From: Acidobacteriota bacterium
Lineage (GTDB): Bacteria; Acidobacteriota; Thermoanaerobaculia; Gp7-AA8
Assembly: GCA_016184115.1 (NCBI GenBank)
Contig: JACPDH010000035.1
Span: forward strand, 1-63,548
Reading direction: 5' to 3'
Length of the DNA: 63,548 nt
Shown here: in pieces, positions 41,445 to 50,556 of the stretch
How the letters are laid out: each line of letters opens with the position of its first letter
Numbering within the stretch: the first letter of the stretch is position 1
The notes under the pieces: generated by a model
Seen by the model: the letters and a program-made list of their open reading frames with translations, nothing else
Told to the model about the DNA's origin: nothing
Database searches by the model: none
Program-made: the position numbers and the translations under genes

Positions 41445-42959
41445 ATGTCATCGGCAGCGAAAGTCGGCGCGTTCATGCTCGTGGTCCTCGCGATCCTCGG
41501 GTTCTTCATTCTCCGGATCGAAGACATCGGGTTGGGTGGATCTGCCAAGACTCAGACGATCGACGTCATCTTTCCCTCGGTGGCCGGCCTCGACGAGAAG
41601 TCGCCGGTCCGTGTCGCAGGAGTTCGCGTTGGCAAGGTGAGGGAGATCCGCCTCGAAGGGGCGAACGCGCGCGCGACACTCGAGATCGACGCATCGATCG
41701 AAGTGCGCGACGGGGCGAGGGCCTACGTCGAGAACCTCGGACTGCTCGGCGAAAAGTACGTCGAGCTCTACCCAGGCGCCCAGGGAGCACCGCTCGCGAG
41801 CAAGGCGAAGCCGATCCTCGGCTCGACGCAGCCGACGATCGACGACGTCACCGCACAGGTGTCGAAGATTGCCGAAGACGTGAAGGCGGTGAGCGCGTCG
41901 ATGCGCAACGCGCTCGGCGGTCCCGAAGGAGAGCAGCGTCTCGAGGAGATCGTCGAGAACATCCGCGACATCACCGCGAGGATGAACATGATCCTCGCGT
42001 CGAACGAGGGGAACGTGAACGCGACCGCGGAGAACCTGCGCGCGATCACGGACGATCTCCGCGTCGAGATCCCGCGCATCGCCAACTCGCTCGACCGCTT
42101 CGCGAACAGCATCGCCGACACGGTCAACGAGAACCGCGAAGACGTGCGGACCATCGTGCAGAACTCGAAGGAGCTCGCGACCGAGCTCCGCGCGACGAAC
42201 GACAACCTCAACGCAATTACCGGACAGATCCGTTCGGGACAGGGCACGGTCGGCAAGTTGATCTACGACGACGAGGCTCTCCGGAAGCTGACCTCGAGTC
42301 TCGAGTCGGTCGAGCAAGGGGCGAACGAGCTCCGCGACACGCTCGGTAAGGCGCGCCGGATGGAAATGGCGGTCGAGGTCAAGAGCAGCTACTACGACGG
42401 TCTCGAGGAAGATCCCAATGCCGGCTTCACGGGCAACTCGCGCGGAGGAATCGGATTGCTGCTCCGACCTAACCCCGAGCACAATCGGTTCCTGAATCTC
42501 GAGCTCAATTACGACCCGCGCGGCCAGCGTTACGAGAAGCAGACGACGACGACCGTGACCGGACCCGACGGCATTCCAGCCACCACGACGACGAACACGG
42601 TGAAGTACGAAAAGGACTGGGTTTTCTCTGCGCAGGCAGCGTGGCAGGTCGACAAGACGAGGCTTCGCGTCGGTGTGTTCGACGGCACGGGCGGAATCGG
42701 CGCCGACTACTTCGTAAACGACAGGTTCTCGGTGACCGGCGAGATTTTCGACTTCAACGAACGCGTCGGGAACGAAGATCCCCACCTCCGCCTCTTCAGT
42801 AACTGGACCATCCTTCCCGAGCGGAAGAACTTTCCGACACTCTTCCTCTCGACAGGCGTCGACAACGTCCTCAATGACAACGCGGTCACGGTCGGTGGCG
42901 GCATCCGGTGGAGTGACGACGACCTCAAATACCTCTTCGGATCCGTGCCGCTTAACTAG
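41445..42959 (+). CDS. MCE/MlaD-family protein with C-terminal barrel-like domain
   Basis: This 504-residue protein has an N-terminal membrane anchor (VGAFMLVVLAILGFFIL) followed by one MCE domain (TIDVIFPSVAGLDEKSPVRVAGVRVGKV, ENLGLLGEKYVEL), then about 180 residues of coiled-coil-like helix and a C-terminal part with strand pattern and LLLRPNPEHNRFLNLELNYD and VGGGIRWSDDDLKYLFG. MCE proteins move phospholipids between membranes. The C-terminal part may contact the outer membrane. No MlaE permease or MlaF ATPase is adjacent. The ribosome-binding site is AAGGAG. Confidence 0.87.
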   Translation: MSSAAKVGAFMLVVLAILGFFILRIEDIGLGGSAKTQTIDVIFPSVAGLDEKSPVRVAGVRVGKVREIRLEGANARATLEIDASIEVRDGARAYVENLGLLGEKYVELYPGAQGAPLASKAKPILGSTQPTIDDVTAQVSKIAEDVKAVSASMRNALGGPEGEQRLEEIVENIRDITARMNMILASNEGNVNATAENLRAITDDLRVEIPRIANSLDRFANSIADTVNENREDVRTIVQNSKELATELRATNDNLNAITGQIRSGQGTVGKLIYDDEALRKLTSSLESVEQGANELRDTLGKARRMEMAVEVKSSYYDGLEEDPNAGFTGNSRGGIGLLLRPNPEHNRFLNLELNYDPRGQRYEKQTTTTVTGPDGIPATTTTNTVKYEKDWVFSAQAAWQVDKTRLRVGVFDGTGGIGADYFVNDRFSVTGEIFDFNERVGNEDPHLRLFSNWTILPERKNFPTLFLSTGVDNVLNDNAVTVGGGIRWSDDDLKYLFGSVPLN

Positions 42960-43033
42960 GCAAATCTGAGCGCGCCGCTGAGATCGCTCCTTGACAGGAT
43001 GCGAGCAGGAACACGCCGAGAGTGGGAGAGACG

Positions 43034-44131
43034 ATGAGTCACGCGAAGACGAAGGTCGCGCTGTTGTTCGGGGGGCGAAGCGCGGAGCACGAAGTATCGA
43101 TCCTATCCGCCCGATCCGTCTGGGAGGCGGCGCCTCCCGATCGGTTCGAGGTGATTCCAGTTTGCGTCGCCCGCGACGGAGCGTTCCTGAAACCGTCGGC
43201 GAGTCGCGCGGTGCTTCGCTCCAGGGGGGTCGACACGACGACGGGTGACCCCGAATTCGACTTCGTGAAGTGGTTCCGCAAGGAGAAACTCGCCATCGCC
43301 TTCCCGCTCATTCATGGAACGAACGGCGAAGATGGACGGCTCCAGGGATTTCTCGAGATCGCGGGAATTCCATACGTGGGAAGCGGCGTGACGGCATCCG
43401 CCGTCGGAATGGACAAGGCGCTGATGAAGCAGGCGTTCGTTGCGGCGAAGTTGCCGATCGTCGACTTCGTCGCCGTGACCGAGACCGAGTGGCGCGACGA
43501 ACGGCGCAGGGTGATGCAGGCGGTCGGGAACTCGCTTCGTCTTCCCTACTTTGTGAAGCCGGCAAACGCTGGATCTTCGGTCGGAGTCACGAAAGTGAGG
43601 AAACCCGACGATCTCGCCGCAGCCGTCGAACATGCGCTCCGGTTCGACGAGAAGATCCTCGTCGAGCGTGGAATCGACGCGAGGGAGCTCGAGGTCGCGG
43701 TCCTAGGCAATGATCGCCCTTCGGCGTCCGTCGTCGGGGAGATCGTTCCGGGAGGCGAGTTCTACGACTACAGCGACAAGTACATCGACGACAAATCGAG
43801 ACTTTCGATTCCGGCGCAGATCCCGGTCAGGGTGTCGGATTCGATCCGCGCCCTAGCCGTTGCCGCATTCCGCGCGATCGGAGCGTCGGGTTATGCGCGC
43901 GTCGACTTCTTCCTCGACAAAGGAACGAAGAAGATCCTCGTCAACGAGATCAATACGATCCCTGGATTTACCAGCATCTCGATGTATCCGAAGCTCTGGG
44001 GTGCAACCGAGATCAAGTATCCCGCATTGATCGCGGAGTTGATCGATCTCGGTATCGCTCGCAGCCGCGAGCGCGCCGCGCGCTACAAGTCGATGATGTC
44101 GTGGTTTGACGAAGTAGAGAAATTAGGGTGA
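43034..44131 (+). CDS. ddl: D-alanine-D-alanine ligase
   Basis: Ddl joins two D-alanines with ATP for peptidoglycan precursors. The 365-residue protein has LLFGGRSAEHEVSILSARSV, FPLIHGTNGEDGRLQGFLE, the ATP-grasp stretch YFVKPANAGSSVGVTKV, ARVDFFL and NEINTIPGFTSISMYPKLW. Ser-Tyr residues of the D-Ala type (FYDYSDKY) argue against a D-Lac ligase. ATG 43034 was chosen over GTG 43022 because GGGAGAG lies 5-10 nt upstream. Confidence 0.96.
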   Translation: MSHAKTKVALLFGGRSAEHEVSILSARSVWEAAPPDRFEVIPVCVARDGAFLKPSASRAVLRSRGVDTTTGDPEFDFVKWFRKEKLAIAFPLIHGTNGEDGRLQGFLEIAGIPYVGSGVTASAVGMDKALMKQAFVAAKLPIVDFVAVTETEWRDERRRVMQAVGNSLRLPYFVKPANAGSSVGVTKVRKPDDLAAAVEHALRFDEKILVERGIDARELEVAVLGNDRPSASVVGEIVPGGEFYDYSDKYIDDKSRLSIPAQIPVRVSDSIRALAVAAFRAIGASGYARVDFFLDKGTKKILVNEINTIPGFTSISMYPKLWGATEIKYPALIAELIDLGIARSRERAARYKSMMSWFDEVEKLG

Positions 44132-44141
44132 CCCCAGATTC

Positions 44142-44312
44142 GAGTGCTGAGTCCTCAGTCCTGAGTCCTCAGTCCTCAGTCAGTATCGTCGGATGACATG
44201 GGTGTCAGTGACGCACACGACATTGTCACGTCATCTATTCGCATTTGTTGGCACGCACCCTGCTCACTATGCTCAGCACTCAGGACTGAGGACTCAGGAC
44301 TGAGGACTCAGG
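44142..44312. repeat. Paired heptamer element, AGTCCTG type, with 87-bp spacer
   Basis: Six heptamers on the left (GAGTGCT, GAGTCCT, CAGTCCT, GAGTCCT, CAGTCCT, CAGTCAG; 44142-44183) face six of reverse-complement type on the right (GCTCAGC, ACTCAGG, ACTGAGG, ACTCAGG, ACTGAGG, ACTCAGG; 44271-44312). The spacer contains GATGACA and TGTCACGTCATC and could fold into its own hairpin. It fills the ddl-cardiolipin synthase gap. Confidence 0.88.
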
Positions 44313-44319
44313 GCCAGTC

Positions 44320-45867
44320 ATGGACCTCCACACCGCAATCGTCGTCCTCGAAGTCATCGCAATCGGCGCGTTGCACGCCGCGGTCGTCGTGTCGATCCTG
44401 ATGGGGGAGAGGCGCCAGCCGACCGCGACGCTCGCCTGGCTGCTCACCGCGACACTGATACCGTTTGCCGGAGCGCTCCTCTACTTGCTGATTGGCCGCA
44501 CGCGAACGCTTGGCATCGTGCGACGCACCAAGCGTGCAGCGACCCTTCTGCACGACATCTTCGAGGCGCGCGGTTCACGCCACTGGCAGCCGCGGCCCGA
44601 CGGCGCCGACCTCGAACCGCGAACGAAGACGATGCTCGAGCTCTCCGAGCGCCTCGTCTCGACTCCAGCCGACGATTCCCGGTCGGGAAGGCGAAGACGT
44701 GCGTGTCTTGCGCATGCGAGCTATGGGAACAAGGTCGAGATGCTGGTGAACGGTGCAGCTTTTTACCGCTCGCTCTTCGAGTCGATCGCCGCGGCGGAGC
44801 GGCAGCTCCATGTCCAGTTCTACATCATCCAGCCCGATGAGTCGGGGGTGTCGCTTCGTGACCGCCTCACCGAAGCGGCGCGGAACGGACTCGAAGTGCG
44901 AGTGCTCTACGACGCGGTCGGGAGCTCGAGGCTCGGCAGCGCGTTCTGGAAACCGCTCGTTGACGCCGGCGGAATCGTCTCCGCATTCAACCCGGTCTCA
45001 TTCCTCACCTCGCGACTGCGCCGCCGCGACCGGATCGACTTCCGCAACCACCGCAAGCTCGTCATCGTCGACGGCAAGGTCGGCTTCACCGGCGGAATCA
45101 ACATCGGACGCGAGTACCTCGGACTCGATCCCGAAGTCGGCCACTGGCGCGATACGCATCTGCGTATCGAGGGGCCCGCAGTTCTCAGCCTGCAGGAAGT
45201 TTTTGCGCTCGATTGGAACGTCGCGTGCGGCGAGAGCTGCGAGTATGCAAGCTGGTTCGCGCTTCCATCGGTGCACCCCGAGGGTGCGCTCGTTCAGGTC
45301 GTCGACTCGGGTCCCGACAGCGAGTGGGCGCCAGTCGAGCAGATCTACTTTCAGGCGATCTCGTGTGCGGAGGAGAAGCTCTGGCTCTCGACGCCCTACT
45401 TCGTTCCGAGCGCACCGATCGAAGCCGCGCTGATCGCAGCGGCGATGCGAGGGGTCGACGTTCGTCTGCTCGTGCCGCACCGCCCCGACTCGCTCGTCGT
45501 CGGGCTCGCTTCGCACAGCTACTTCGAGACACTGCTTCGGGCCGGCGCGCGCGTCTTCCTCTACGAAGGGTTCCGACGGCGCAGATTCGGGCGCCGCGTG
45601 CGCCGCGGCTTCCTTCATGCGAAGACGATGGTGGTCGATTCGTGGATGGCCACGGTCGGTTCGGCGAACATGGACATGCGCTCGTTCCGGCTCAACTTCG
45701 AGCTCAACGCCTTCATTTACGACACCGCATTCTGCGACGAAATGGCCGCGCAGTTCGAGCTCGACCTGAACCAAGCCTCGGAGCTTACGGCCGAAGCGGC
45801 AAGAACGACTCCCTACCCCCGGAGGATGGCCCAGCAGGCAGCGCGCGTCATGTCGCCGCTGCTGTAA
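44320..45867 (+). CDS. cls: Cardiolipin synthase (phospholipase D superfamily)
   Basis: This 515-residue enzyme joins two phosphatidylglycerols into cardiolipin at the inner membrane. Two membrane helices (about residues 7-28 and 38-59) precede two HKD motifs: FRNHRKLVIVDGKVGFTGG and FLHAKTMVVDSWMATVGSANMD. The FYIIQPDESG and WLSTPYFVPS stretches are typical. The start codon lies only 7 bp after the right end of a heptamer element, so the native promoter may be inside or upstream of that element. Confidence 0.94.
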   Translation: MDLHTAIVVLEVIAIGALHAAVVVSILMGERRQPTATLAWLLTATLIPFAGALLYLLIGRTRTLGIVRRTKRAATLLHDIFEARGSRHWQPRPDGADLEPRTKTMLELSERLVSTPADDSRSGRRRRACLAHASYGNKVEMLVNGAAFYRSLFESIAAAERQLHVQFYIIQPDESGVSLRDRLTEAARNGLEVRVLYDAVGSSRLGSAFWKPLVDAGGIVSAFNPVSFLTSRLRRRDRIDFRNHRKLVIVDGKVGFTGGINIGREYLGLDPEVGHWRDTHLRIEGPAVLSLQEVFALDWNVACGESCEYASWFALPSVHPEGALVQVVDSGPDSEWAPVEQIYFQAISCAEEKLWLSTPYFVPSAPIEAALIAAAMRGVDVRLLVPHRPDSLVVGLASHSYFETLLRAGARVFLYEGFRRRRFGRRVRRGFLHAKTMVVDSWMATVGSANMDMRSFRLNFELNAFIYDTAFCDEMAAQFELDLNQASELTAEAARTTPYPRRMAQQAARVMSPLL

Positions 45868-45893
45868 TTGGACCTTTGACCTCGCCTTCCCCC

Positions 45894-46286
45894 TCAACGG
45901 ATCCCGTACAGCCTAACCACAGCCTGACGCCTTCCCTTCGGTGACGCCCTGTAGGTGAAGACGACCTTTTCGATACGGCGCTCGCCGCCGTTGAGGTCGA
46001 TCTCGCGACTCCAGCTGCCGGGCTCGATGAACGACTTGACCTCGATGTCCTGCACGCCGCCACCCTCGTAATGAACCTTGAGGTCGAAGATCTCGACGCC
46101 CGCGCGTCTGGTCTCGAACTGGATCTTTCGGAACCAGTCATTCCCCTTCACGACGAAAACGTCTTTCTCTCCCCGATTGGTTACGGTCCGTTCGCCGAGA
46201 AAGACGCGCTTATCCGCCTGAAGTGACAGCCCGCCTGCGAGGAAGATGAAACAGAACACGAGTGACACGAGCGATCGTTTCGCCAT
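45894..46286 (-). CDS. Secreted protein of unknown function, DUF2541-like
   Basis: This 130-residue protein has a signal peptide (SLVSLVFCFIFLAGGLSLQA). The mature part is a short beta-sandwich-like sequence: LGERTVTNRGEKDVFVV, WFRKIQFETRRAGVEIFDLKV, GGGVQDIEVKSFIEPGSWSREIDLNGGERRIEKVVFTYR. This pattern resembles DUF2541-type periplasmic proteins, from memory. Function unknown. Confidence 0.7.
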   Translation of the reverse strand: MAKRSLVSLVFCFIFLAGGLSLQADKRVFLGERTVTNRGEKDVFVVKGNDWFRKIQFETRRAGVEIFDLKVHYEGGGVQDIEVKSFIEPGSWSREIDLNGGERRIEKVVFTYRASPKGRRQAVVRLYGIR

Positions 46287-46374
46287 GGATATCCTCTCCG
46301 TCTCCGATTCGGTAGCGCCGCATTATGCGACACTTCGTCTCCGATCGAACAGACGTGAGCGGAGGCTCGCGCGT

Positions 46375-46968
46375 TTACTTCGGGCCCCAGAGCTCCCCGA
46401 GGCGCGCGTCGCGGCCGCATCCGCCGCGGTAGTACTTGTAGCGAATCGGGTTTTTCAGGTAGTAGTCCTGGTGATACTCCTCAGCAGCATAGAACGCGCC
46501 CGCCTGCACGATCTCGGTCTGTACCTTCCACCCCTTCTCCTTCTCGATTCGGGCCTTCGATTCGAGCGCGAGCTTTCTTTGCGTCTCGTCGTGGACGAAG
46601 ATCGCAGTCCGGTACTGACTCCCCGAATCACAGAACTGCCGGTTCTTCACCGTCGGATCGACGTTGTGCCAGAAGACATCGAGGAGCGTCGCGAACGACA
46701 CTTTGTTCGGGTCGTAACGGATTTCGACCGATTCTGCGTGGCCCGTGCCACCGTCTGACACCTGTTCGTATGTTGGATTCGCCACGCGGCCGCCGGTGTA
46801 CCCCGACGTCGTCGAGATGACCCCCGGAAGCTTGTCGAAGGGCGGCTCCATGCACCAGAAGCAGCCGCCGGCGAAGGTAGCCACAGCGACCGATGCGGGG
46901 CGCGGAGCTTGCGCCGAAGCGGTAGCCGCGAGGAGAACGATGAGTGTCAGTTGAATGAGCCTGCGCAT
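46375..46968 (-). CDS. msrA: Peptide-methionine (S)-S-oxide reductase MsrA, secreted
   Basis: MsrA reduces the S-epimer of methionine sulfoxide. The 197-residue protein has a signal peptide (LIQLTLIVLLAATASAQ), so it probably repairs periplasmic proteins. The catalytic motif GGCFWCMEPPF (C36, C39) is followed by SGYTGG, GHAESVEIRYDP, FWHNVDPT and QYRTAIF. It starts at ATG 46968, 7 nt after GGAGG. A periplasmic electron donor is not evident nearby. Confidence 0.95.
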   Translation of the reverse strand: MRRLIQLTLIVLLAATASAQAPRPASVAVATFAGGCFWCMEPPFDKLPGVISTTSGYTGGRVANPTYEQVSDGGTGHAESVEIRYDPNKVSFATLLDVFWHNVDPTVKNRQFCDSGSQYRTAIFVHDETQRKLALESKARIEKEKGWKVQTEIVQAGAFYAAEEYHQDYYLKNPIRYKYYRGGCGRDARLGELWGPK

Positions 46969-47098
46969 GGGATGGCCTCCGGAGCGAAAAACGCGGAAAG
47001 CACATCGGTGATTGCGGCGCGGGATGCCGGTTACAAGATGGTAAAGGCCGGGAGCTCGGGGCAGAAGAGGAGAGCTGTGAGAAATGCGAGTTAGTTCC

Positions 47099-47249
47099 AA
47101 TGGCCTGAACTCAGGGGCGAAAGTCTCGAAGTTAGAACGTAGAAGGGTGAATGTTGAACCCTGAAACCCCCGCCCGGGGCCCTTTTCTGGGTTCAAACTT
47201 CATCGTTCATCGTTCCAACTTCACCTCTTCCGCTTAAGTTCAGGCCATT
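47099..47249. repeat. 151-bp MITE-like element with internal heptamer arrays
   Basis: Perfect 13-bp ends AATGGCCTGAACT and AGTTCAGGCCATT resemble the first bases of the IS4-type ends at 17929 (AATGGCCTTAAG). Inside, GAAGTTA GAACGTA GAAGGGT GAATGTT GAACCCT GAAACCC (47128-47169) faces GGGTTCA AACTTCA TCGTTCA TCGTTCC AACTTCA (47189-47223). The 19-bp middle is a GGGCCC-containing core. No target duplication is clear. Confidence 0.75.
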
Positions 47250-47326
47250 GGGCTAGTTCGTCACGCGGCAGGAGTTCGTCGCATATTTGATTTCTAAAAC
47301 CTCCGGTTTCGATTCACGATGTACCG

Positions 47327-48985
47327 ATGCTCTGGCCAATTCGCATCGCCTTCGCACGTCTGCGTCCGTTCGACGCGACGGCGGTCGTGCGTATCGTCGT
47401 CGTCGCGGCGATCTTCGGCGGGTTTCTGTACGGCGACTTTCGCGTGTTTCAGCGGCTCTTCGACCTCACGGGTCAGATTGAGGCGCTCACACCGTTCTTC
47501 GCGATCGGCCTCGTACGGAATCTACTCGGCCTCGTGTTTCTGATCGCGATGTTCGTTCTCTTCTTCTCGGCGATGACGAGCTCGATCGGCGCGTTCTTTA
47601 CCGACCTCGATCTGGAGACCTACCTCGCGGCGCCGGTCTCGCGCGTAAGAGTCGTCGCCACGCGCTGGGCGAAAACGTTCGTGCAGAGCAGCTACCTCGT
47701 GATCGCGTTTTTGCTGCCGATGTTCTTTGCGCTTGGACGGCAGTACGGGCGCGGCCCCGAGGTCCTGACGCTCGGGCTCCTGAACCTGCTGTTGTTTCTC
47801 GCGACGCCGGTGAGTATCAGTGCGCTCGCGATCATCGTACTCGTCCGCCATTTTCCGGTTAGGCAGGTTCACCAGATCGCGGCAACCCTTGCGATCGTCG
47901 CGGGCACGGCGGCGATCGTGGGGCTTCGCCTGTCGCGCCCCGAGAGGCTCTTTCAGAACGTGACGACCGACGACCTGACGACGGTGCTTCAGGCGATCGA
48001 GCTGCCGTCGGCCGAGCTTTACCCGAGCAGCTGGCTCGCCGATGCCGTTACCGCGGGAATCGATGGTGCGGGCGACCTGGCGGCGACGGGAAGACTCACC
48101 GCACTCGCCCTCGCGAGTTTCGTCCTTTTCCTCGGTGTCGCAGCGGCGAGCCACTTTAAGGCGTGGGTACGTGCGCGGGAAACGTCGGCTCCTGTCGCGC
48201 TCGGGTCGGGTCTCGTCACGAACTTGCTCGACCGCGCGACGGCTCGGCTCGATCCACAAGTCCACGCGATCCTCGGAAAGGAAGTGCGGATTCTGACGCG
48301 CGATGCCGCGCAGTGGTCGCAGCTCTTCATGATGATCGCGCTGCTGTTTCTCTACATGTACAACATCAGGATGCTTCCGCTGCAAGGGGACTTCCGCGCC
48401 GTATTCGTCGCGTATCTGAATCTCGGAATGACCGGCTTCGTGATTGCGGCGACCTGCCTCCGCTTCGCCTATCCGTCGATCTCCGCCGAGGGGAAACAGT
48501 ACTGGATCCTCGAGTCGGCGCCGGTGTCGTTCAGGCTGCTGCTTTGGGTCAAAGTGCTCGTCTACCTCGTACCGCTTCTCGTCGTCGGGCTGGTGTTGAC
48601 GTCGCTCGGGAACGCGATCCTCTCCGCGCCGCCGATCGTCTGGGGCTACACGACGCTCGGAGCCGTGCTGGTCAGCGTGACGCTCGTCGCGATGGGCGTC
48701 GGGATGGGTGCCGCGAGCCCTGACTTCAAGCTCGAGAATCCGATCGAGCTCGCGATGTCACTCGGCGGGTTCGCATACATGGCGCTCTCGCTCCTCTACG
48801 TGGGCCTGATGATGTTCCTGATGGCGAAACCGATGCACGGATTCATGCTGCGCGTCTGGTTCGGAATTGAGAACACGCAGACACCACTCGCATCGGTGGC
48901 ACCCATCGCAATCGCCGTCGCGGTCTCGCTCGCGCTGTCGATCGGTCCGGTCGAGATCGCAAACTGGAGGCTGGTGAGGCGATGA
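47327..48985 (+). CDS. ABC-2-type exporter permease
   Basis: This 552-residue protein has about 12 hydrophobic helices and the layout of large putative ABC exporter permeases: a paired half with TDLDLETYLAAPVSRVRVVATRW, the middle stretch ILGKEVRILTRDAAQWSQL and a second half with EGKQYWILESAPVSFR. Such proteins work with a separate ATPase, and none lies adjacent. The substrate is unknown. The gene is preceded by the MITE-like element at 47099. Confidence 0.75.
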   Translation: MLWPIRIAFARLRPFDATAVVRIVVVAAIFGGFLYGDFRVFQRLFDLTGQIEALTPFFAIGLVRNLLGLVFLIAMFVLFFSAMTSSIGAFFTDLDLETYLAAPVSRVRVVATRWAKTFVQSSYLVIAFLLPMFFALGRQYGRGPEVLTLGLLNLLLFLATPVSISALAIIVLVRHFPVRQVHQIAATLAIVAGTAAIVGLRLSRPERLFQNVTTDDLTTVLQAIELPSAELYPSSWLADAVTAGIDGAGDLAATGRLTALALASFVLFLGVAAASHFKAWVRARETSAPVALGSGLVTNLLDRATARLDPQVHAILGKEVRILTRDAAQWSQLFMMIALLFLYMYNIRMLPLQGDFRAVFVAYLNLGMTGFVIAATCLRFAYPSISAEGKQYWILESAPVSFRLLLWVKVLVYLVPLLVVGLVLTSLGNAILSAPPIVWGYTTLGAVLVSVTLVAMGVGMGAASPDFKLENPIELAMSLGGFAYMALSLLYVGLMMFLMAKPMHGFMLRVWFGIENTQTPLASVAPIAIAVAVSLALSIGPVEIANWRLVRR

Positions 48986-48988
48986 GGC

Positions 48989-49196
48989 AGGCCAAAGGTC
49001 GAAGATCAAAGACCAAAGCAGGCGAACCATCGTGGCGGCTTCGCGGAAATCGATGAACCGCACGGGCGCTGCGTTGCGTTAAGCGTTCTCGCGCGTTGTG
49101 ACGTAGGCACGGGAAATCTCGATGGCTGGCTCGGTTGCCGTCGCTAGCTTTGACCTTTGACCTTTCGCCTCTTGCCTTCGCCTTCGACCTTTGGCC
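48989..49196. repeat. Paired heptamer element, AGGTCAA/GACCTTT type, 208 bp
   Basis: Outer ends are AGGCCAAAGGTCGAAG and CTTCGACCTTTGGCC, matching at 15 positions. The left array has four heptamers (AGGCCAA AGGTCGA AGATCAA AGACCAA). The right array (49148-49195) has CTTTGAC twice, CTTTCGC, CTCTTGC, one 6-mer, CTTCGAC and CTTTGGC. The spacer of about 130 bp has no gene. It starts 4 bp after the permease stop codon. Confidence 0.85.
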
Positions 49197-49257
49197 GCTG
49201 GTCTGGCTATCTGCTGATAGAATCGCCCGATCAAATTGACCTGAACAGGAGTCTTCA

Positions 49258-50070
49258 ATGACTGAGATGCCTCCTCCTCCACCGCCGCCACCGCCGTACG
49301 GTGGCTCTGTGACTCCGCCCACTCCGCCGCCCCCTCGTCCTCCCTCGTCGGGCGGCGTGAGGATCGGTGATTGGTTCAATGAAGCGTTCGACCGCGTGAA
49401 ACCGGCCTGGGTCGAGTACTTCATCGCGGGAATCGTCGTTGTGCTCTGCATGGCGGTTGCCGCGGCCCTTTGCTACATCCCCTACTTCATCGTCGGGGGG
49501 CCGCTGCTCGCCGGTCTCGTCATCTTCGTTGCGAAGAAGATGCTCGGAGTGCAGGCAGAGGTCGGCGATGTGTTCAAGGGTTTCCGCAAGTTCACGGACA
49601 CGATGCTGCTCTGGCTCATCCTGGTCGGACCGCCGGTGCTCGTGATGGCGATCGTGTACGCGGGACAGTTCGCGGCTGCCATGGGCCTCGGTAAGGTTGG
49701 CGAAGCGCTCGGAGCGGTGATGGGGTGCGTCGGCTGCGTCGGTGTCCCGGTTTTCGGGATCATCTACCCGATCGTCGTCGGTACGCTTTTCTACTTCGCG
49801 TTCCCACTGGTGCTGTTCCGCGATATGGACGCGATGAGCGCGCTGAAGGAGAGCATGGCGAAGGTCAAGCCCAACTTCATGAACTTCCTACTGCTCTGGC
49901 TAGCGAGTGCTGCGCTGTTCCTGGTTGCCGAGATCGTCGGTCTGCTTCTCTGTCTCATCGGCATTCTCGTCACGATTCCGGTGGCGATGTGCGTGATGGT
50001 GATGGTGCAGCTCGAGGCGTATCGCGACCACTACGGACTCAGCCCGGAGAACCTCGACCAGTACCGCTGA
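49258..50070 (+). CDS. Integral membrane protein with proline-rich N-terminus
   Basis: This 270-residue protein starts with about 35 residues very rich in proline (nine consecutive) and glycine, followed by about six membrane helices in a DUF975/glycerophosphoryl-membrane-domain-like layout (EAFDRVKPAWVEYFIAGIVVV ... FPLVLFRDMDAMSALKESM). Proline-rich tails of this kind often lie in the cytoplasm. The function is unknown. AGGAG lies before ATG, and a strong terminator follows. Confidence 0.75.
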   Translation: MTEMPPPPPPPPPYGGSVTPPTPPPPRPPSSGGVRIGDWFNEAFDRVKPAWVEYFIAGIVVVLCMAVAAALCYIPYFIVGGPLLAGLVIFVAKKMLGVQAEVGDVFKGFRKFTDTMLLWLILVGPPVLVMAIVYAGQFAAAMGLGKVGEALGAVMGCVGCVGVPVFGIIYPIVVGTLFYFAFPLVLFRDMDAMSALKESMAKVKPNFMNFLLLWLASAALFLVAEIVGLLLCLIGILVTIPVAMCVMVMVQLEAYRDHYGLSPENLDQYR

Positions 50071-50083
50071 TCGTTTCCCATTG

Positions 50084-50126
50084 ACGCCGCGTCGCGGGGA
50101 GTCGTAGACCCGCGACGCGGCGTTTT
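50084..50126 (+). terminator. Rho-independent terminator
   Basis: A perfect 15-bp stem ACGCCGCGTCGCGGG and its complement with a 10-nt loop, followed by TTTT, lies 13 bp after the stop codon of the proline-rich membrane protein. Confidence 0.93.
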
Positions 50127-50133
50127 CGCGTTC

Positions 50134-50556
50134 ATGGACTCTCCGTCGCAGGCAACCACGCCTCCTGGCTCGAGCCCGGCGACCGCCCTGGTTGTCTGGT
50201 TAGGCGGAGCGCTCCTCGCGGTTGCGGTCGTCGCCTGGCTCGCGGCGCTGGGTCCCGGCGAGACGACGATCTGTCTCTTCCGTCACTGGACTGGAGTCCC
50301 CTGTCCCGGCTGTGGCGTCACGCGCTCGATCGCGGCGCTCGTCCGCGGTGACGTCAGTCGGGCGTTTCACTTGCACCCGTTGGCCCCGATCGCAGCGGCT
50401 GAAGCGGGGATCCTCTGGGTGGGGTGGGGCGTCTCGCTGTTTAGTCGTCGCCGAGGACTCGACGAGTCGCGCCTCGCCCTCGTACTGCTGGCAAACTTCG
50501 CCGCGTTCGTCGCGCTTTGGGTCGTGAGGGTGGCGACGGGGACGTTGCCGGAGTAG
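50134..50556 (+). CDS. DUF2752 family membrane protein
   Basis: This 140-residue protein has three hydrophobic helices and the DUF2752 signature FRHWTGVPCPGCGVTRSIAAL followed by HPLAPIAAAEAG. The CPGCG motif may bind a metal or be redox-active; the function is not established. The gene starts 8 bp after a strong terminator, so its own promoter must overlap the terminator or lie inside the preceding gene. Confidence 0.82.
   Translation: MDSPSQATTPPGSSPATALVVWLGGALLAVAVVAWLAALGPGETTICLFRHWTGVPCPGCGVTRSIAALVRGDVSRAFHLHPLAPIAAAEAGILWVGWGVSLFSRRRGLDESRLALVLLANFAAFVALWVVRVATGTLPE

Noticed and set aside
41448-42785. Antisense frame of about 445 codons opposite the MCE gene
   Set aside because: It has low-complexity Arg/Val-rich composition expected from GC-rich antisense, and the plus-strand MCE protein is clearly real.
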